This document shows positions 46,683-53,741 of a stretch of DNA of 64,000 nt, piece by piece (within the stretch, counting starts at the first letter, position 1; every line of letters starts with the position of its first letter). The notes under the pieces were generated by a model. It saw only the letters and a list, made by a program, of their open reading frames with translations, was not told the origin of the DNA and ran no database searches. This DNA comes from DATJKD01 sp963834855 (GTDB lineage: Bacteria > Pseudomonadota > Gammaproteobacteria > Steroidobacterales > Steroidobacteraceae). The stretch spans positions 1 to 64,000 of the forward strand of contig CAWIDH010000029.1 in NCBI GenBank assembly GCA_963834855.1, written 5' to 3'. The position numbers were made by a program, and so were the translations under genes.

Positions 46683-47260
46683 TCGGGCAACCGCCGTTCG
46701 TACTCCTCCTCGAGCTGCGTGTGCACGCCCCAGAAGCCCTTCGGTGTCCGGCCGGCCAGGTGATCGATCAGGATGCCGATGTGCGCATGCCAGCCGGCGG
46801 CGACGCTGATCATCTCGTCCCGGTTGGCGAGGCGGCGATGCGTGATCACGAGCCTGACGTCCTTGCCGCGCGGCGTCAGCTCGAAAGTGACCTCGCTTTC
46901 CCCGCCGCGGCTCTCGCCCCAGGTATAGGCGAGCACGCGCGGTGGATCCCAGCGCGAGATCCTGCCGGTGAAGTCGCAGACCTCCTGGCCCTGGTATTTC
47001 GCCGGCACCGCTTCGGCCACGTTCGTCAGGCGCGCGTGCTCGAAGTGCAGATCCACGCGCCCGCCGACCCGCGGCTCCATCTCGCCGGTCGCGAGCCACT
47101 TGCCGCGCTTGTCGGATTCCGTGAGGTACGACCAGATGCGCTGGATCGGCCCCGGCAGCACCCGTTCCAGTCGCAGCGTGCCGGCTTCGGTGACGACTCC
47201 GTAAGGCTGTTCCGCCGGGACCTCGTGTCCAGTTTCCTGTCGCATGGATGCGTTGCTCAT
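46679..47260 (-). CDS. SRPBCC/AHSA1-type protein
   Basis: 193 residues. START-like fold: TLRLERVLPGPIQRIWSYLT, ESDKRGKWLATGEMEPRVGG, VDLHFEHARLTN, RISRWDPPRVLAYTWGESRG, FELTPRGKDVRLVITHRRLA, and the closing helix SVAAGWHAHIGILIDHLAGR. It is the second gene of an arsR-AHSA1-AHSA1 operon, 4 bp after the regulator and overlapping the next SRPBCC gene by 4 bp. ArsR plus AHSA1 pairs are frequent; the ligand is unknown. Confidence 0.88.
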   Translation of the reverse strand: MSNASMRQETGHEVPAEQPYGVVTEAGTLRLERVLPGPIQRIWSYLTESDKRGKWLATGEMEPRVGGRVDLHFEHARLTNVAEAVPAKYQGQEVCDFTGRISRWDPPRVLAYTWGESRGGESEVTFELTPRGKDVRLVITHRRLANRDEMISVAAGWHAHIGILIDHLAGRTPKGFWGVHTQLEEEYERRLPE

Positions 47261-47264
47261 CGTG

Positions 47265-47600
47265 TTACTCCTTTTCCGGGTGTCTCAGCAGGGCTTCGAG
47301 TGCATCGAGCCGCTCGCCCCAGAATCGCTGGTAGAAACTCAGCCACTCGTGAACGCCGGCCAGCGGTTTCGGGTCCAGCCGGCAGAAATGCGTCCGACCC
47401 TGCACGGTGCGGCGCACCAGGCCCGCGCGCTCGAGCGCCTTGACGTGCTTCGAGGCGGCCGCGAGCGAGATCCGAAACGGCTGCGCCAGCTCACCGACCG
47501 TGCGCTCGCGCGCCGCGAGGCTGCGCAGCATGTGACGGCGCGTCGGGTCGGAAAGCGCGCGGAACACGCGGTCGAGGTGCTCGGGGGATCGATTAACCAT
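47265..47600 (-). CDS. ArsR-family transcriptional regulator
   Basis: 111 residues. Winged helix-turn-helix LDRVFRALSDPTRRHMLRSL, TVGELAQPFRISLAAASKHV, KALERAGLVRRTVQGRTHFC, typical of the SdpR-like branch that pairs with AHSA1 proteins. The metal-binding ELCVCDL box of true ArsR is absent, so it is not an arsenic sensor in spite of arsC 2 kb away. Its ATG lies inside an inverted repeat (47593-47608) with a second copy 41 bp upstream; autoregulation is likely. Confidence 0.92.
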   Translation of the reverse strand: MVNRSPEHLDRVFRALSDPTRRHMLRSLAARERTVGELAQPFRISLAAASKHVKALERAGLVRRTVQGRTHFCRLDPKPLAGVHEWLSFYQRFWGERLDALEALLRHPEKE

Positions 47601-47608
47601 ATGGTTGA
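47593..47608. promoter_or_regulatory. operator candidate 1 for the ArsR regulator
   Basis: TTAACC-ATAT-GGTTGA, an inverted repeat covering the start codon of the arsR-like gene (CAT at 47598-47600). Consensus with the second site: T(C/T)AACC-N4-GGTTGA. Confidence 0.65.
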
Positions 47609-47633
47609 ATGATAGGTCCGCTGCAACCGACAG

Positions 47634-47649
47634 TCAACCGGCTGGTTGA
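47634..47649. promoter_or_regulatory. operator candidate 2 for the ArsR regulator
   Basis: TCAACC-GGCT-GGTTGA, a perfect six-base inverted repeat. Its centre is 41 bp from that of site 1, about four helical turns, so dimers could bind on the same face. An extra half-site, CAACC, lies between them at 47624-47628. Confidence 0.65.
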
Positions 47650-47752
47650 ATGTCGATGGCCCACGGCTCGTCGCGCGCTGTCGGGCTCTCATCGACGGTG
47701 GCTTGACCCGCGCAGGCGGCTGCCGTGAACTGGGCAGGGAGCAGCGCGGGGC

Positions 47753-48601
47753 ATGGCGGTAAGGACGACATTGCAGGGCGGTCCCGTTTCGGTGACCGAC
47801 TACCGGTGCGAGATCACGCGCGGTGCGGCGCCGTTCGTCGAGCGCCACGTCGGATATTCCGTGTCCTACGTTCGCAAGGGCAGCTTCGGCTGTCGTGCGC
47901 GCGGCCGTTCGCATGAGCTCGTCGCGGGGTCGCTCATGGTCGGGTTCCCCGGCGATGAGTTCGTCTGCACGCACGACCACTCGCACGGCGACGAGTGCCT
48001 GTCGGTGAGGCTGGCTCCGGAGTTGGTCGAGACCCTGGGTGGTCAGTCCGAGGTCTGGCGCGTCGGCGCCGTGCCGCCGCTGCCAGGGCTGATGCTGCTC
48101 GGCGAACGCGCGCAGGCCTGCGTCGAGGGCCGCGGCGACCTCGGGCTGGACGAGGCGGCGCTTACGCTTGCGGCCAGGTTCGTGGAGGTGGTATCCGGCA
48201 AGGCGCGCGAGCCCCCTCGCGTGAGTCCCAAGGACCGTCGCCGCGCCGTCGAGGCGGCGCTTTGGATCGACGCGCAGGCGCACGAGCCGATCGACCTCGA
48301 CTCGGTCGCGGCACGCGCCGGAGTCAGCGCCTGGCACTTTCTGCGCTCGTTCTCGGCCGTGGTCGGCGCAACACCGCACCAATATCTCGTGCGCACGCGG
48401 CTTCGGCGCGCGGCGAGTCTGCTTGCCGACGGCACGCGGTCGGTCACCGACGTCGCGGCCGACGTCGGATTCGGCGACCTGTCGAACTTCATCCGCACGT
48501 TCCGCCGCGCCGCCGGCGTGTCGCCGCGCCGGTTCCGGCGTCTGCCGCCGTCGGACCGCAAGATTCTCCAAGAACGCCTGGCAGCTTGCGCGCGAGGATG
48601 A
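47753..48601 (+). CDS. AraC-family transcriptional regulator
   Basis: 282 residues. N-terminal cupin-like sensor (VTDYRCEITRGAAPFVERHV, SVSYVRKGSFGCRARGRSHE, GDEFVCTHDHSHGDECLSVR) with a Cys/His cluster CTHDHSHGDEC that could bind metal. C-terminal AraC helix-turn-helix (VAARAGVSAWHFLRSFSAVV, VTDVAADVGFGDLSNFIRTF). It is 24 bp upstream of the VOC gene in the same direction, which it probably controls. Divergent from the arsR operon; the operators at 47593-47649 lie 100 bp upstream and might affect it too. Confidence 0.9.
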   Translation: MAVRTTLQGGPVSVTDYRCEITRGAAPFVERHVGYSVSYVRKGSFGCRARGRSHELVAGSLMVGFPGDEFVCTHDHSHGDECLSVRLAPELVETLGGQSEVWRVGAVPPLPGLMLLGERAQACVEGRGDLGLDEAALTLAARFVEVVSGKAREPPRVSPKDRRRAVEAALWIDAQAHEPIDLDSVAARAGVSAWHFLRSFSAVVGATPHQYLVRTRLRRAASLLADGTRSVTDVAADVGFGDLSNFIRTFRRAAGVSPRRFRRLPPSDRKILQERLAACARG

Positions 48602-48625
48602 GCTCCCCGGACAAAGGAGCTCATC

Positions 48626-48988
48626 ATGTACGACCACGTTGGATTGAGAGTCGGAAACCTCGACGCAAGCGTGCGCTTCTACACCGCGGCGCTGGCGCCG
48701 CTCGGCTACGGGTTGTGTTCGCGTGACGCGAACGGCGCGGGGTTCGGACCGAAGGACGCGCCGGCGTTGTGGCTCGTGCCGCGCGACGGGAAAGCGGGCC
48801 CGGGCGTGCACGTCGCGCTTGCCGCCGGGGATCGGCGGTCGGTCGACCGTTTCCACCAGGCGGGTCTCGAGGCCGGCGGACGCGACAACGGCAAGCCGGG
48901 ACTTCGTACGGACTACTCGCCGAACTACTACGCCTCGTTTCTGATCGATCCGGACGGCAACAACGTCGAGGCCGTCTGCCTCGCCTGA
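48626..48988 (+). CDS. VOC family (glyoxalase/bleomycin-resistance-like) protein
   Basis: 120 residues. AAAGGAG 6 bp upstream of the ATG. One VOC module pair: MYDHVGLRVGNLDASVRFYT, LAPLGYGLCSRDANGAGFG, VHVALAAGDRRSVDRFHQAG, YASFLIDPDGNNVEAVCLA. His4 and Glu near 116 keep two of the usual metal positions. Substrate unknown. Probably co-transcribed with the AraC gene. Confidence 0.88.
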   Translation: MYDHVGLRVGNLDASVRFYTAALAPLGYGLCSRDANGAGFGPKDAPALWLVPRDGKAGPGVHVALAAGDRRSVDRFHQAGLEAGGRDNGKPGLRTDYSPNYYASFLIDPDGNNVEAVCLA

Positions 48989-48997
48989 CGGAATATG

Positions 48998-49048
48998 GGC
49001 TATCGGAGCTGAGTGAGTCGCCTCAGCCAGCCTGATCAGCTCCGAGCC
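48998..49048. repeat. GGCTC-N-GAGCC palindromes, one degenerate and one good
   Basis: A degenerate unit at 48998-49010 (GGCT, AT, CGGAGCT) preceded by GAATAT as in other arrays, and a good unit at 49038-49048 (AGCTCCGAGCC) followed by AATTTT. It lies between the convergent VOC and DUF2799 genes, ending 12 bp past the DUF2799 stop. Confidence 0.65.
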
Positions 49049-49060
49049 AATTTTCCTGAA

Positions 49061-49699
49061 TCAGGGCACTGAGGCCACGGTCGCGCGGTAGACGTCGAGC
49101 TCCTGCTGGTAGCGCGCGCGATCTCGCTCGAGCTGCGCCATCTCCGACTTGAGCCGGCCGATGCGCTCTGCGGCGTGCTTGGTGTCGAGCACGGCCTGTG
49201 TCCGCTCCTCTGGAGTCGCGGTGTCGCTGATGACTGTGAGCGCCCGATCGGCGACGCTGCTCTCGAGACGAGCGACCTCGCGCCGGCGGTAGGCGATGGC
49301 CGCGTCGGCGTCCAGGACGCGGCGCTCGCGGACGTACAACTCGCGGCCGGACTCGTATGCGGCGACAAACGCGGGCGCGAGGTCGGGCGGGCAGCTGCCG
49401 TAGTACTCGTCACCGTACACACCCGCCCGGTAGCCGTTGTGAGGTTGACAATACTCGCGCAGCCCGTCGGCGCGACCCGCCTGATACGCCTCGAGATCCG
49501 GCGTTACGCCGTATTCGGCGCAGGCCTTGCGATGCTGGCCAATGCGATCGCCCGAGTACCCTCCGACGCCATCCTCGTAACCGACGGTGCGCCAGTCCAC
49601 GGCGCGGCACTCGTCCTTGTTCATGGTCGACGAGCAAGCAGACAGGCACAGGACGCCACCGGCCAACAGGCTTGCGATCGCTCCGCGTACGGTTCTCAT
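49061..49699 (-). CDS. DUF2799 lipoprotein
   Basis: 212 residues. Lipobox LSACSST with Cys about residue 22. The DUF2799 part has MNKDECRAVDWRTVGYEDGV, RIGQHRKACAEYGVTPDLEA, YQAGRADGLREYCQPHNGYR, with conserved Gly/Asp turns (two YxxGR-DGL-like repeats). The second half is a long coiled coil (AIAYRRREVARLESSVADRA, LKSEMAQLERDRARYQQELD). Envelope lipoprotein of unknown role, found mainly in gammaproteobacteria. Confidence 0.85.
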   Translation of the reverse strand: MRTVRGAIASLLAGGVLCLSACSSTMNKDECRAVDWRTVGYEDGVGGYSGDRIGQHRKACAEYGVTPDLEAYQAGRADGLREYCQPHNGYRAGVYGDEYYGSCPPDLAPAFVAAYESGRELYVRERRVLDADAAIAYRRREVARLESSVADRALTVISDTATPEERTQAVLDTKHAAERIGRLKSEMAQLERDRARYQQELDVYRATVASVP

Positions 49700-49826
49700 G
49701 GCACCCCCAGCTCGCGTGCTTCGACGTCGGCCGACCCTGGCGATTCCGGCCGAGGTTCACAGACCTTAGTCGCCTGGGTGCGGGGCGGACGTGCGGGCCG
49801 TCACGATTCAGCGCGAGCCCGGGGAA

Positions 49827-49870
49827 AATCGGCTCAGAGCCGAATATTCGGGAAAAATCGGCTCAGAGCC
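49827..49870. repeat. two GGCTC-N-GAGCC palindromes, 29 bp period
   Basis: Cores at 49831-49841 and 49860-49870, both GGCTCAGAGCC, starts 29 bp apart. The spacer contains a further palindrome CCGAATATTCGG (49840-49851). Both units are preceded by AAAATC. They lie 26 bp or more past the stop of the CPXCG gene on the minus strand. Confidence 0.85.
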
Positions 49871-49895
49871 GGGTATTGGGGGCGAATTTCCGGGA

Positions 49896-50213
49896 TCAGT
49901 CCATCCGGCGCGGGCGGACGGCCACGAGGGCGCCGGCCTGGTCGACCTCGCACTCGAGCTCGATCGGCTGGCAGCAGACCTGGCAGTCCTCGACATGCGT
50001 GAATGAGCCGCCGATGAGGTCCACCTGCGTCCCGAAGCTCTCCCAGCAGTACGGGCAATCGACGTTCACGAACTCGGTGAGGCGAGCCGCGGTCAGCGCC
50101 GCGCCGGGCTCGAACACCGGCTCGAGACCGTACAGCGTATCGATCGCCTCGTCGTCGAGACGCGTGACCTCGCGCGCGAGCGCGTCGATCGGATCGTGTC
50201 GGCGCATCCTCAT
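49896..50213 (-). CDS. CPXCG-motif cysteine-rich protein
   Basis: 105 residues. The C-terminal ~60 residues are a zinc ribbon: VNVDCPYCWESFGTQVDLIG, then SFTHVEDCQVCCQPIELEC. The family name motif CPXCG is CPYCW here, but both CxxC pairs are kept. N-terminal 40 residues (EVTRLDDEAIDTLYGLEPVF) are an extra extension. Small zinc proteins of this type are widespread in gammaproteobacteria and uncharacterised. Confidence 0.85.
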   Translation of the reverse strand: MRMRRHDPIDALAREVTRLDDEAIDTLYGLEPVFEPGAALTAARLTEFVNVDCPYCWESFGTQVDLIGGSFTHVEDCQVCCQPIELECEVDQAGALVAVRPRRMD

Positions 50214-50447
50214 GCACCGACGCTACCACAGTCCCGCGGACGTTCACGGGAACCCGGGCCACGCTCGCCGCCGCAGATCGGCGCACTGAGTGTCTATATC
50301 ATTGATTTTGCGATCGAAACTGACACCCACGGCCCGCTGCTGCGGGCGGCCAGGCGGCCCCGCCCGGCCCCGGGGGCACGACAGATTTGCCGTCGGACGG
50401 GCTGCGCGGCCATCCTGCGCAGCTATTTCGATTCGAGTCCGAGCCTG

Positions 50448-51299
50448 ATGCCCATGAATGCGACCACGAATGCCACCACCCGCCCGGGCACGCCGCCCTT
50501 CGGGCGCCTCGCCAAGCTGCCCTCCGGCCATGAAATGCACTACCTGGAACAGGGCAAGGGTCCGGCGGTCGTCCTGTTGCACGGCGGCGGACCCGGCGCC
50601 AATGGCTACAGCAACTTCAAGCGCAACATCGCCCCCCTTGCAGATGCAGGGTTTCGCGTGCTGGTGCCCGACATGATCGGCTTCGGCTGGTCATCCAAGC
50701 CCGACGACATCGATTATCCCCTCGACCTGTTCGTGCGTACGCTGTTCGAGTTCCTCGAAAGCGTCGGCGTCAAGCGTTGCACGCTGGCCGGCAACTCGCT
50801 GGGTGGCGCGATCTCCATCAAGGCTTCGCTCGAACGCCCCGGTCTCGTCGAGAAACTCGTGATGATGGGCACGAGCGGCATCGAGTCGAGCGAGACCTAT
50901 ATTGCGATGCCGGGCATCCGCGCCATGGTGGCGCAGTTCGTGGGCCCTGGCTTCGACCGCCCCTGCCTGCGCGAGCTGCTCGAGATGCTCGCGTTCGACC
51001 CGAAGGTCGTCGACGACGACCTGCTCGAGGAGCGCTGGAACGTCCTGCAGACACAGCCCAAGGCCGTGCTCGCCCGGATGGTGATCCCGGACCTCTCGCC
51101 GCGCCTGATCGACATTCGCTGTCCCGTGCTCGGTTTCTGGGGAACGGAGGATCACTTCTGCCCTGTGAGTGGCGCGAACAAGATCCTCGCAGCGGTGGGT
51201 GATTGCCGCATGGTGCTGCTCGCACACTGCGGCCACTGGGCGATGCTCGAGTACCCTGACGTCTTCAACCGGTACGTCGTCGACTTCCTCCGGCACTGA
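50448..51299 (+). CDS. alpha/beta hydrolase (meta-cleavage-product hydrolase-like)
   Basis: 283 residues from ATG 50448; a second ATG at 50454 is equally possible. Oxyanion loop LLHGGGPGANGYSNFKRNIA, nucleophile elbow AGNSLGGAIS, Asp in FWGTEDHFCP, His in AHCGHWAMLEYP. The GGGPGA loop and lid sequence resemble MhpC/BphD-type C-C hydrolases of aromatic degradation. No ring-cleavage dioxygenase is adjacent, though a DODA-type enzyme occurs at 26 kb. The 230 bp upstream gap contains no other gene. Confidence 0.88.
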   Translation: MPMNATTNATTRPGTPPFGRLAKLPSGHEMHYLEQGKGPAVVLLHGGGPGANGYSNFKRNIAPLADAGFRVLVPDMIGFGWSSKPDDIDYPLDLFVRTLFEFLESVGVKRCTLAGNSLGGAISIKASLERPGLVEKLVMMGTSGIESSETYIAMPGIRAMVAQFVGPGFDRPCLRELLEMLAFDPKVVDDDLLEERWNVLQTQPKAVLARMVIPDLSPRLIDIRCPVLGFWGTEDHFCPVSGANKILAAVGDCRMVLLAHCGHWAMLEYPDVFNRYVVDFLRH

Positions 51300-51350
51300 T
51301 CCGGGTGCCGATTGGCCAGCGCGGCAGGCGTCTGCTACAGTTTTTCCACC

Positions 51351-51599
51351 ATGGGCGAACTGCTGGTCACGATCCTCCTGATCGGCCTCGCGCTGCTGTG
51401 GGTCCTCGCCTGGCGCCGCCAGCGGAGATTCGCGGTCGGCACCGTCGTGGGCGCGGTCATCGCGCTCCTTGCGGTATGGCTGGTCAGGCCCTTCGAGCTG
51501 CAGCACATACCGATCTGGTTGCCGCCGCTGCCGTTCGCGCTCGTGGCGATCACGTTGTTCTGCTTCGGTGCGCTCGCCTGGTTCTGGGGCGAGGACTAG
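51351..51599 (+). CDS. small membrane protein
   Basis: 82 residues from ATG 51351. Three hydrophobic segments (LLVTILLIGLALLWVLAW, VGTVVGAVIALLAVWLV, LPPLPFALVAITLFCFGALA) with basic residues RRQRR in the first loop, so the loop is cytoplasmic. Ends WFWGED. Unknown function. It lies 51 bp after the hydrolase gene and 98 bp before the membrane protein that precedes the oxidase operon. Confidence 0.65.
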   Translation: MGELLVTILLIGLALLWVLAWRRQRRFAVGTVVGAVIALLAVWLVRPFELQHIPIWLPPLPFALVAITLFCFGALAWFWGED

Positions 51600-51697
51600 C
51601 CGCGGTCCCAGTCACTATGACAGACTCGGGCGAAAATAAGGCGCAGGCCGCGGCTGCGAGCGCCGACGATTAGCGGTTGTTTTGCGGGGGACGTTGC

Positions 51698-52276
51698 ATG
51701 AAGTGCCTTTACTACCTGGCGCCGACCCTTAAGAGCACCCACGATATTTCCGACGATCTGCACGAAGTCGGGATCAATGACTATTTCCTGCACGTCGTGT
51801 CCCGCGACGAGTCGGGGCTCAGGAAGCAGCACATCCACTCGAGCAACTACCTCGAGACGCTTGATCTCGTCCGCGACGGCCTGATCGGCGGCGTGCTGGG
51901 GTTCCTGGCCGGTCTGCTCGGCGCCTGGGCCCTCGAGCACTTCGCGCCCTTCGGCCCGAACGTCGAAGTGCCGAGCTGGGTCTACTACGCGATCGTGGGC
52001 GTCGCCACCCTGTTCGGCGCCTGGGAAGGCGGGCTGATCGGGGTCGCGTCCGAGAACAGGAAGCTGACGCGGTTCCACGACGACATCGAGGCGGGCAAGT
52101 ACCTGATCCTGATCTACGCGCTGAAGACGAAGGAAGACACGGTTCGGGCGATGATGCGCGAGCGGCATCCCGAGGCCGAGCTCGTCGCCGTGGACAGCCA
52201 CTTCATCAACCCTTTCAGCAGCGTCAAGCGCGGGGCGGAAGGCGACGGCGGCCCCCGCGCCCAGCAGAAGGTATAG
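51698..52276 (+). CDS. membrane protein of unknown function preceding the oxidase operon
   Basis: 192 residues from ATG 51698. Two soluble alpha/beta halves (KCLYYLAPTLKSTHDISDDL near the N-terminus, GKYLILIYALKTKEDTVRAM near the C-terminus) flank two Gly-rich membrane helices (DGLIGGVLGFLAGLLGAW, YYAIVGVATLFGAWEGGLIG). The halves each contain a short beta strand, helix, strand, and the last part (EAELVAVDSHFINPF) looks like a ferredoxin-like repeat. The Gly patterns suggest helix packing as in glycine zippers. Three bases separate it from coxB, so it is in the oxidase operon. Family not recognised. Confidence 0.7.
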   Translation: MKCLYYLAPTLKSTHDISDDLHEVGINDYFLHVVSRDESGLRKQHIHSSNYLETLDLVRDGLIGGVLGFLAGLLGAWALEHFAPFGPNVEVPSWVYYAIVGVATLFGAWEGGLIGVASENRKLTRFHDDIEAGKYLILIYALKTKEDTVRAMMRERHPEAELVAVDSHFINPFSSVKRGAEGDGGPRAQQKV

Positions 52277-52279
52277 CGA

Positions 52280-53701
52280 ATGGCGCTCGCGATCGCGTTG
52301 ATCCTGCTCGTCCTCGGCACCATCGCTTTTCACATCGCGAGCCCCTGGTGGTTTACGCCCATCGCCTCGAACTGGGGGCAGATGGACGACACGGTGAACC
52401 TCACCTTCTGGGTCACCGGTGCCGTGTTCGTCGCCGTCAACCTGTTCATGGCCTATTGCGTCGTCCGCTACCGCCACCGCAAGGGACGCGAGATGCGGGC
52501 CGAGTACGAGCCGGAGAACAAGAAGCTCGAGTGGTGGCTCACGATCCTGACCTCGGTCGGCGTTGCGGCGATGCTCGCACCGGGGCTCCTGGTGTGGGCG
52601 AAATTCGTGACGGTCCCGGAGGGGGCGGTTGAAGTCGAAGCGGTCGGTCAGCAGTGGACGTGGAGCTACCGCCTGCCCGGCGCAGACCGCCTGCTCGGCG
52701 CGACCGACGCGTCGCACGTCAGCGTGTCGAACCCGTTCGGCATCGACCCCGCGGACGACAAGGGCCGCGATGACGTGCTGGTCTACGACCCGGAGCTCCA
52801 CCTGGCATTGGACCAGCCGGTGAAGGTCCTGCTGCGCTCCAAGGACGTCCTGCACAACTTCACGGTGGCCGAGTTCCGCGTGAAGATGGACCTGGTGCCC
52901 GGAATGGTCACCTACATGTGGCTCACCCCCACGAAGACCGGCGCATACGACGTGCTCTGCGAGGAGCTCTGCGGCGTCGGTCATTTCGCGATGCGCGGGC
53001 GCGTCGTGGTCGATTCGGCGGCCGACTACCAGGCGTGGCTCGCGAAACAGCCCACCTACGCGCAGCTCGCCGCCCGCCCGGCGCCCGATGCGACGGCGGG
53101 GCAGGCTACCTTCGCGACCTGCACCGCCTGCCACGGCGCGAACGGCGAAGGCAACGAGACGCTCAACGCCCCGAAGCTCGCCGGCCAGCACGCCTGGTAC
53201 CTCACACAGCAGCTCCGGAACTTCCGACACGGCATCCGCGGCGGCGCGCCGGGTGAGACGATCGCCGCGCAGATGGTGCCGTTCGCCTCGATGCTCGACG
53301 ACACGGCGGTCGAGAATGTCGTCGCACACATCGCGACGCTGCCGGATGCCCCGCCACGCCCGACGCTGACAGGCGATGCCGCGCGCGGCAAGGGGCTCTA
53401 CGTCACCTGCGCTAACTGCCACGGCACGGACGGGCAGGGCGTGTGGTCCACCAAGGCGCCGCGGCTCGCCAACCAGAGCGACTGGTACCTGGCGAGGCAG
53501 ATGAAGAATTTCCGGATGGGCGTACGCGGCCGCCACCCCCAGGACTTCTACGGCGCGCAGATGGCGCGGATGGGCCGGGTGCTTGGCGACGACCGTACGA
53601 CCGCCGACCTCGTTGCGTACATCGGCACCCTGAGCGGCGAAACGGAGCGGCTCGCAAACGCGCCTGAGGCCGCGAGCGCGCCGGAGCACGGGGACCACTG
53701 A
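52280..53701 (+). CDS. coxB: cytochrome c oxidase subunit II fused to two cytochrome c domains
   Basis: 473 residues. Two N-terminal helices, then the cupredoxin domain with WTWSYRLPG and the CuA site: His in VLHNFTVAEF, and CEELCGVGHFAM (C-x3-C-x3-H with downstream Met). From residue ~270 two class I cytochrome c domains follow, each with CxxCH: CTACHGANGEGNETLNAPKL and CANCHGTDGQGVWSTKAPRL. The later PFASMLDD and AQMARMGR stretches may supply axial Met. The diheme tail likely takes electrons from a donor cytochrome, making this a caa3-like enzyme with one more heme than usual. Confidence 0.93.
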   Translation: MALAIALILLVLGTIAFHIASPWWFTPIASNWGQMDDTVNLTFWVTGAVFVAVNLFMAYCVVRYRHRKGREMRAEYEPENKKLEWWLTILTSVGVAAMLAPGLLVWAKFVTVPEGAVEVEAVGQQWTWSYRLPGADRLLGATDASHVSVSNPFGIDPADDKGRDDVLVYDPELHLALDQPVKVLLRSKDVLHNFTVAEFRVKMDLVPGMVTYMWLTPTKTGAYDVLCEELCGVGHFAMRGRVVVDSAADYQAWLAKQPTYAQLAARPAPDATAGQATFATCTACHGANGEGNETLNAPKLAGQHAWYLTQQLRNFRHGIRGGAPGETIAAQMVPFASMLDDTAVENVVAHIATLPDAPPRPTLTGDAARGKGLYVTCANCHGTDGQGVWSTKAPRLANQSDWYLARQMKNFRMGVRGRHPQDFYGAQMARMGRVLGDDRTTADLVAYIGTLSGETERLANAPEAASAPEHGDH

Positions 53702-53741
53702 ACATGCGCGGCGACGACCAGACGACGCCGAGGAGCAACTG

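Noticed and set aside
51617..51673. 18-codon frame (MTDSGENKAQ...)
   Set aside because: Too short, no ribosome site, Ala-rich by chance.
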